A DNA stretch of 47,086 bases from Aciditerrimonas ferrireducens (GTDB lineage: Bacteria > Actinomycetota > Acidimicrobiia > Acidimicrobiales > UBA8190): contig NZ_JAKHEX010000018.1 of the NCBI RefSeq assembly GCF_023130475.1, positions 660 to 47,745 of the forward strand. The letters run 5' to 3'. The notes beneath the pieces were generated by a model that searched no databases, had not been told where the DNA came from, and saw nothing but the letters and a program-made list of their open reading frames with translations. Both the position numbers and the translations under genes were made by a program. Positions 41,628-47,086 of the stretch are shown piece after piece; the stretch's first letter is position 1, and every line of letters starts with the position of its first letter.

Positions 41628-42079
41628 AGGCTCGACGCGACAGGGGTAACGACCCGACAATGGTCCTGACCCCTCCTGGTTGAACCTGGCCGCTCGTTTC
41701 TTAGCTGTTCACGTTTTCCCTGATTCGATCTATTCCCGCACATTGTCGTCGGGGATGCGGCGCGCCGTCGGCTTGTTCGCCTATTCTTGGCACCGCTCTT
41801 TTTCGGGTCTTCCCGCATGCATGTGCGTGAACGCGCCGATGTGACCAGGAAGTTCCTCGTGGAAGACAAGAGCTTCGAAACCGGTCAGCAAGGGTGACAT
41901 CTGTCCCCGTTTCCCGTTTCCCGTTTCCCGTTTCGCGACCTGGGTCGGAGTAGGTGGGCCCGGCGTTCGCACCGGGTATCTGGGTGACGCGCACGGATGG
42001 TCTCCAGGTTCGGAGTTGCGACACCAACCGAGCCGAGGAGACCGATCCCGTTCGCGTCACCACTGCATTGAAGCGCCTC
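41628..42079. other. Gene-free stretch with foreign-looking composition
   Basis: No supported gene is seen. The stretch is clearly lower in GC than the core chromosome. It contains a short tandem repeat (41906-41933) and leads into the ISL3 transposase fragment. It is probably IS or transferred DNA remnants. Confidence 0.55.
41906..41933. repeat. Tandem repeat of CCCGTTT, four copies
   Basis: Four perfect copies of CCCGTTT in a row lie in the gene-free stretch before the ISL3 fragment. The number of copies may vary among strains. No function is known. Confidence 0.8.
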
Positions 42080-42600
42080 ATGGACCTGCCCGGGGTGACG
42101 GTCACCGCCGTGGTGTTCGAGCCGTCCAGAGTGGTGGTCACCGTCAAGCTGCGAAGCCGGAAGCGGTACTGCCCTGAGTGCCAGGACACGACCAATGCCT
42201 GTTACGACACCCGCCCGGTCTCCTCGTCGTGGCGGCACTTCGATCTGGGCCGGTGGCGCCTCGAAGTTCGGGCCGATCTCCGTTGGGTCGACTGTCCCAC
42301 CGAGGGCGCCCGCACCGAGGAGGTGACCTTCGCCCGGGCCGGCTCCCGGTTCACCAGAGACTCCGAGGACCTGGTCGGGTGCCTCGCCACCACCATGGAC
42401 AAGACGGCCCTGTGCCGCCTGGTGCGCATCGACTGGGACACCGTCGGGCGCATCATTTGCCGGGTGATGGCAACCGGGCTCGACAAGAAGCGCCTGGACA
42501 AGCTGTTCGTGGCCGGCGTCGACGAGGTCTCCTGGCGCAAGGGTCACTCCTATCTCACCTTGGTCTCCAACCACGCCGCTGGCGGGTTCGTCGAGGGAAA
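42080..42600 (+). pseudogene. ISL3-family transposase, truncated
   Basis: From about ATG 42080: LPGVTVTAVVFEPSRVVVTV, then the zinc-ribbon KRYCPECQ with a second set of Cys (WVDCPTEG) and the helix region TALCRLVRIDWDTVGRI. The DDE catalytic core starts at VAGVDEVSWRKGHSYLTLV and ends soon after (near 42600). Only the first third of an ISL3 transposase remains; the rest was lost when IS66-like DNA joined here. Its start is uncertain because the frame is open further upstream. Confidence 0.75.
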
Positions 42601-42643
42601 CGCGGTAACCATTCAGGTGGGGGCGGCGGAAGTGACCCGATGG

Positions 42644-42915
42644 TCAAGCAGCGAGTGGGGCCGGTGGGATCCAGGGGTCGTCGTTGAGGAGGTGGATGAG
42701 GGCGCAGATGGCGAAGATGACGTGTTTGCGGGTGGTGGGGAGGTCGCTGCGGACCCGGGCGAAGCGTTCGGCGTCGGCGTGGCTTTGGAAGCAGGAGGAG
42801 ATCTTGCGGTGGCGCGTCACGGGCCGCAGGTCCCGCTCGGCTTGGTTTTTGGTCATGGGCAGGTCCAGGCGGTGCAGGTCGTCGAGGATGGCCGCCTTCT
42901 GGGTGGAGAAAGACA
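42644..42915 (-). pseudogene. IS66-family transposase, C-terminal fragment
   Basis: Minus-strand translation gives LDLPMTKNQAERDLRPV, RKISSCFQSHADAERFARVR and TTRKHVIFAICALIHLL, then DPWIPP with stop at 42644. NQAERDLR is the hallmark of the IS66 transposase C-terminus. The N-terminal three quarters are missing; similarity is lost near 42915. It directly abuts the ISL3 fragment and lies in opposite orientation. Confidence 0.78.
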
Positions 42916-42998
42916 CGGCAGGTTGTGGCTCTGGCGCTGCAGAGGGTCGGCGGTGTTGGTAGTCGTCGGCCTGATCGGAGGGTCGGTAAGCTGTGCTG

Positions 42999-44499
42999 GT
43001 GCGCTTGGGTGGCGCGACCGACGTGCTGGTTGCCGGTGGTGGCCCCGTGGGCCTGGCGGTGGCCATTGGTCTGCGCCGCTTCGGGGTCGATTGCGCGGTG
43101 GTGGAGCGCCACGACTCGGCCCTGGACTTCCCAAAGGGCCGGCGGGTCACGGTGCGCACGATGGAGATCCTCCGCCAGTGGGGGCTCGAGCCGGCGGTCG
43201 CCGAGGTCGCGCTCGAGCGGGCCGAGAGCCTCTTCGCGTACCGGGGGGCGACGCTGCTCGCCGAGGACTACGTCCGCCAGGAGGTACCCGACCCCGGCGA
43301 TCGGCACCCAGCGAGCCCGACCCAGGAGGTGATCTGCTCCCAGGAGCGCCTGGAGCCGATCTTGCTGGAAGCGGCCCGGGCCGCGGGTGCACGCATCTGG
43401 CAGGGGACCGAGCTGGCCTGGTTCCGCGCCGGAGAGGAGTCCGTGGAAGCGGGGGTCGTCGAGCGGGCCAGCGGCGAGTCGCGCACGGTGAGCTGCCAGT
43501 GGCTCGTGGGGGCCGACGGCAGCCAGAGCCGGGTGAGAGCCGAGCTGGGTGTGGACTGGGCGCCGGTTGGGCCGGGCGGGGACCGGGTGTCCATCTTGTT
43601 CTGGTCGCCGCTCAAAGAGCGCATGGCCGACCGCCTGGCCGGGGCCTACTACCTCAGCCAACCCGGGCCTGGCACGACCGTGGGGGCCGTCGACAATGCG
43701 GAGCACTGGTTGCTGCTCACCGAGCACGACCCGACCCGACCCTTCGACCGGCGCGAGGCGGAGCGTCTGGTGAGAGCGGCCGTCGGCGACGACGAGGTCC
43801 CCGTGGAACCGCTCCAGTGGCGGTTCTGGCGCCGACAAGCGGCGCTCGCCGAGCGCTTCGCGCTGGGCAGGGTGGCCCTCGCGGGCGACGCGGCCCACGT
43901 CACCACCCCCCTCGGTGGCCTCGGCATGAACTGCGGTGTCGCCGACGCCCACAACCTGGCATGGAAGCTCGCAATGGTGGTAGCCGGCTCTGGCCAGGGG
44001 GCCCTGGTGGCGACCTACGAGGAGGAACGGCGCCCCGCGGCAGCGGCCACCGTGGAGGCCAGTCTCGGGGCCGCCCGCCCCCCGGCCCCGATCGACGGCA
44101 TCGTCCTCGGTGCCGTCTACGACTCGGCCGCCATCACCCCCGACGGCACGGCCCCACCTGCGGTGGAGGACCCGGTGGGCGACTACATCCCCACGGCGCG
44201 CCCGCTCAACCCTCGACCTCCTCGGGGACCGCTTCACGCTCCTCTGCGGGCCCGCCGTTGCGACCAGCTTGGAACCGGTCGGTGCCGAGGCCGCCCGCCT
44301 CGGCGTCCCCCTCGCCACCATCGCCATCGAGGACCCGGCCTTCTTCGAGGCCTACGGCCTCTCGAAAAGCGGCGCGGTGCTCGTCCGCCCAGACGGCTAC
44401 GTCGCAGCGCGCCACCCGGGCCAGGCGGGCCTCGCCCCAGGGCTCCTCGCCCACGGGCTCCGGCGGGCCCTCGGTCTCGACCCCGACCCGAGCCGCTAA
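42999..44499 (+). CDS. FAD-dependent aromatic monooxygenase (PHBH-like) with an internal loss and frameshift
   Basis: From GTG 42999, six bases after TAAGCT (GTG 42993 also possible). FAD motifs are VLVAGGGPVGLAVAIGL (about 9-25), VGADGSQSRVR (DG motif) and RVALAGDAAHVTTPLGGLGMN (GD motif). Together these define the class A hydroxylases of phenols and polyketides. After YIPTARP (near 44200) the frame is wrong. The C-terminal thioredoxin-like domain (STLDLLGDRFTLL ... GAVLVRPDGYVAARH) continues in another frame to 44499. About 15-20 codons appear lost at the joint. It lies between IS fragments, so it is probably transferred. Confidence 0.78.
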
Positions 44500-44561
44500 G
44501 CGGCCCGGCCCCTGTGCATCCTTCGACGGCCGACTGTCGCACTCGAACCCGGAAACGGGGT

Positions 44562-45633
44562 CCCGCGCTCAGCTGATCGTTGCAACGCCTCGGTGGACTA
44601 CAGCAATGTGGTTCCTAGGAGGTGGCTGCAAGATGCCGGGCAGACGGTTGAGCATCGAGGAGCGAGAGGAGCTGTCGCGAGGACTCGTGACCGGGGAGAG
44701 CCTGCGGTCGATCGCAGGACGTCTCGGCCGGCCAGCGTCCACGCTGAGCCGTGAGGTCGCCCGCAACGGCGGCATGGCGCACTACCGGGCGGCGACGGCG
44801 CACCAGGCGGCCCACGCCCGCGCTCGTCGGCCGAAGAAGCACAAGCTCGCCTGCCACCCTCACCTTGCCCAAGCGGTCGAGACGGGGCTGAAGAAGCGCT
44901 GGTCGCCCGAGCAGATCGCCAACCGCCTCCGCCTCGAGCATCCGGCTGAGCCACCCTGGTGGGTGTCGCACGAGGCGATCTCCCAGTCCTCTCCGTCCAA
45001 GGCCGCGGAGGGCTTCGGGCCGAGCTCGTGGCAGCGCTTCGCACAGGCCGCCCTGCCGGCGCAAGAAGGGACCGAACCCCGGCCGGGGCAAGCGTGGTCG
45101 CATCGTCGACCCGGTCCTCATCTCCGAGCGTCCCGCCCAGATCGAGGACCGAGCCGTCCCCGGCCACTTCAGAAGGCGATCTCGTCCTCGGCCGGTCCGG
45201 CCGCTCCCAGGTCGCCACCTTGGTCGAGCGCACGACCCGCTTCGTCGTCCTCGTGCACCTGCCGAGTGATCGCAAGGCCGAGACCGTTCGCGACGCCATG
45301 CAGCGCAAGATCGCCACGCTTCCCGAGGCGATGCTGCGCTCGATCACCTCGACCAGGGCAAGGAGATGGCCACGCACGCCGCCTTCAAGGTGGACACCGG
45401 TATCCAGATCTACTTCTGCGAGCCCCACCACCCCTGGCAGCGTGAGACGAACGAGAACATCAATGGGCTGCTCCGCCAGTACTTGCCGAGAAGCATCGAC
45501 CTCTTCACCCTGAGCGAGAACGAGCTCGACGCGATCGCTGACGAGCTCAACGGAAGGCCACGAGAGACGCTCGGTTGGCGCACGCCATCGGAGAGGTTCG
45601 CCGAGCTTGTTGCAATGACCGGCTGAGCGCGGG
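44562..45633 (+). mobile_element. IS30-family element, copy 2
   Basis: Imperfect 25-bp terminal inverted repeats at 44562-44586 and 45609-45633 (22 of 25 match, ending CCCGCGCTCAGC) enclose a decayed transposase gene; the total is 1,072 bp, the normal size for this family. It begins 62 bases after the FAD monooxygenase stop. No clear target-site duplication is seen. Confidence 0.88.
44633..45626 (+). pseudogene. IS30-family transposase, frameshifted
   Basis: ATG 44633 follows AGGAGGTG. The HTH part (RRLSIEEREELSRGLVTGES, REVARNGG) and WSPEQIANRLR are in one frame to about 44990. The middle (SQVATLVERTTRFVVLVHLP) is in a second and the end ([18 protein letters not shown], then [20 protein letters not shown]) in a third. 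The catalytic DDE residues are thus spread over three frames. The stop lies inside the right inverted repeat, which is normal for these elements. It is not related closely enough to copy 1 to be its direct duplicate. Confidence 0.88.
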
Positions 45634-45687
45634 TGGACAATGGGCCGCCGCGAGCGGTGGCCCAGCACAGGAAAGGAGCATGGGGGC

Positions 45688-46978
45688 ATGAACAGATTGG
45701 TCCGATTGGGGCGGCTCCGAGGACGGGTCGCCGCCCTACTGCTCGGGGCTCAACACCCCGAACCCGCAGCCGTGCGCCCAGTCGGTGCCGGGGATCTCCT
45801 ATTCCCCGTCGCTGGTGAACTTCGGGTATATCGACAACAACGGCGGGTCGAGCACCCAGTCGATCACCATCACCAACAACTCCAGCCAGACGGTGGAGCT
45901 GACCGGGGTGGGGTCGATCATCTTCCCGTATGAGTCCAGCGACTCGGAGACCGGGATCTACTGCACCAACGCACCGTCCGGTAGCGACACGGTACAGCTG
46001 GCCCCGGGGCAGAGCTGCACCGCCGACGTCACCCTTACCTTTGGCGACGGGCAATCTGTACAGGACTGCTACCCGGCCGACAACACCACCTGCGAGTATT
46101 ACTACGCCCCGTCGTTCTTCGTGGCGCCGGCCAGCAACCCCAACGACTCCACCGGGTTCTATGTACCGGTGGAGTTCGTGGTCGGGCCCCCGAGCGGTGG
46201 TCCGGGCATCCCCACCACCCCTGGCCCGCCGTCACAGCAGGGTGGGGGGTCGAGCACCACGCCGCCCCCTCCCTCGGGGCCGATCCAGCCGGCCACCGGG
46301 TGCCACCAGCTGCCGGCGGGCACGGTGGTGGCGGCCTTGGCCACCCCGGATGGGGGCGGGTACTGGATCGTGGACTCGGCTGGCCAGGTGTCCAACTGCG
46401 GGGACGCCTCCCCGGTGTTCGGGCAGCTGTCCTCGCCCCCGCCTTCGCCCATCGTGGCGGCGGCAGAGTCCCCCGGCGGCCTGGGCTACTGGATGGTCTC
46501 AGCCGATGGGGCGGTCTACGCCTTCGGGGACGCCCAGTACTGGGGCGGGGCCAACACCCTGCCCACCCCCTTGGCCGCCCCGATCGTAGGGATCGGGGCT
46601 GACCAGGCCACCGGCGGGTACTGGCTGGTCGGGGCCGACGGCGGGGTGTTCTCGTTCCACGCCCAGTTCGAGGGCAGCACCTGGTCGGACGGGATCACCG
46701 GCTTGTCGGGCCCCCACCCGCTGGCCGCCCCCATCGTCGGCATCGACGGGTCGCCCGACGGGCAGGGGTACTTGCTGGTCGGGGCCGACGGCGGGGTGTT
46801 CACCTTCGGGGACGCCCAGTTCCACGGCTCGGTCCCGGGGGTCTTGCCCCCCGGCACCCACCTGGCGAAGCCGGTGGTGGGGATCGTCGCTGACCCCGCG
46901 ACCGGCGGGTACTGGATGGTGGCCAGCGACGGCGGGGTGTTCTCGTTCCACGAGCAGTTCTACGGGTCGGCGGCCTGA
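45688..46978 (+). CDS. Exported beta-propeller repeat protein (GGYW-V-DGGVF repeats), broken in the signal peptide
   Basis: ATG 45688 starts a signal peptide (MNRLVRLGRLRGRVAALLL), but the frame is lost near 45748. The mature protein (GLNTPNPQPCAQSVPG onward) is in another frame to 46978. An N-terminal all-beta domain (PSLVNFGYIDNNGGSSTQSI) resembles HYDIN/choice-of-anchor D modules. A Pro/Gly/Ser linker (about 46190-46290) is followed by five propeller units of the type GGYWLVGADGGVFSF (for example near 46615, 46770 and 46910). Such proteins are abundant in Acidimicrobiia. Some signal-peptide codons are probably missing. Confidence 0.72.
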
Positions 46979-47086
46979 CCGCCTAGACCGAAGTTACGCC
47001 TCCGATTCAGCACTGTAGGGCCTTGACCTGGGTGGTTGAGCTGTTGGCTGGTGTCGTTGCTGTCTACGCGATCCGTTTGGGGATCG
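46979..47086. other. Right edge without a visible gene
   Basis: About 108 bases after the repeat protein stop. No reading frame with coding features is recognised. Confidence 0.5.

Noticed and set aside
41781..41972. Minus-strand 63-residue open frame (FEALVFHEELPGH-like) in the gene-free stretch
   Set aside because: No ribosome binding site, no family match that I know, and the N-terminal part is translated tandem repeat. It may be a fragment of something, but I cannot support it.
46600..46960. DNA direct repeats containing GACGGCGGGGTGTTC as a mobile or regulatory repeat
   Set aside because: They are the repeated propeller blades of the coding sequence.
1..47086. CRISPR array
   Set aside because: No regularly spaced direct repeats of 25-40 bp with unique spacers are seen; the only tandem arrays are the CCCGTTT repeat and the codon-level repeats of Gly-rich and propeller genes.

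Overview
The window is very GC-rich and has actinobacterial hallmarks: an Lsr2-type nucleoid protein, a tmRNA whose tag ends in LALAA, tRNAs without an encoded CCA, TANNNT -10 boxes placed directly before start codons (leaderless genes), and frequent GTG starts. The extracellular GGYW(L/M)V-DGGVF beta-propeller at the right end points to Acidimicrobiia or a close relative. This placement is inferred from gene content only.

Layout. 1-16.9 kb is mostly ordinary chromosome: a partial secreted beta-propeller protein, ssrA, a rhodanese and an MMPL transporter around a CsoR/CstR-like operator, a close-packed minus-strand set (NRDE protein, zwf, SDR, tyrS), an alkB-family repair gene behind an SOS-box-like site, a potassium channel, a BadH-like SDR with a damaged enoyl-CoA hydratase, lsr2, a self-contained HTH/membrane-protein pair with twin operators, tRNA-Val, a damaged SDR, and an inositol monophosphatase-family gene. 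16.9-24.5 kb holds an overlapping minus-strand minor-pilin operon: PilV-like, PilW-like and a very large glycine-rich third protein broken by two frameshifts, one at a G9 tract. It is divergent from an acyltransferase-3/SGNH protein. 25.2-32.1 kb is a membrane-lipid island: an SDR divergent from FAD oxidoreductase, DUF1365, cyclopropane-fatty-acid-synthase-like methyltransferase and desaturase genes. It converges on a CarH/LitR-like B12-binding regulator and an SRPBCC protein. A 10-2-10 bp inverted repeat in AT-rich sequence sits in the divergent promoter. 32.2-39.7 kb holds a CHAP amidase, a DHA2-type MFS exporter, an ABC-2 exporter pair, a GGDEF/EAL protein and an alpha/beta hydrolase. 39.77-46.98 kb is a mobile-element mosaic: a tRNA 3'-end remnant, two IS30-family copies with recognisable terminal inverted repeats, ISL3 and IS66 fragments, a small HNH nuclease with two small unknown genes, an FAD monooxygenase and a repeat protein.

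How the genes work together. The lipid island looks like one functional unit: methylation and desaturation of acyl chains with FAD/NAD(P) oxidoreductases, next to a probable light/B12-responsive regulator. The pilin operon probably supplies minor pilins plus a large glycine-rich pilus-associated protein. The operators seen (SOS-like before alkB, twin GTCAAG-N4-CTTGAC before the HTH gene, CsoR-like between rhodanese and MMPL) suggest local stress-response control.

Several otherwise healthy genes (MMPL, enoyl-CoA hydratase, SDR at 13.9 kb, glycine-rich pilin, FAD monooxygenase, terminal beta-propeller) carry a single frameshift or a short internal loss. This may be real decay, but assembly or sequencing error in GC-rich hairpin sequence is an equally serious explanation. 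Positions 497-784 hold no gene that I can support.
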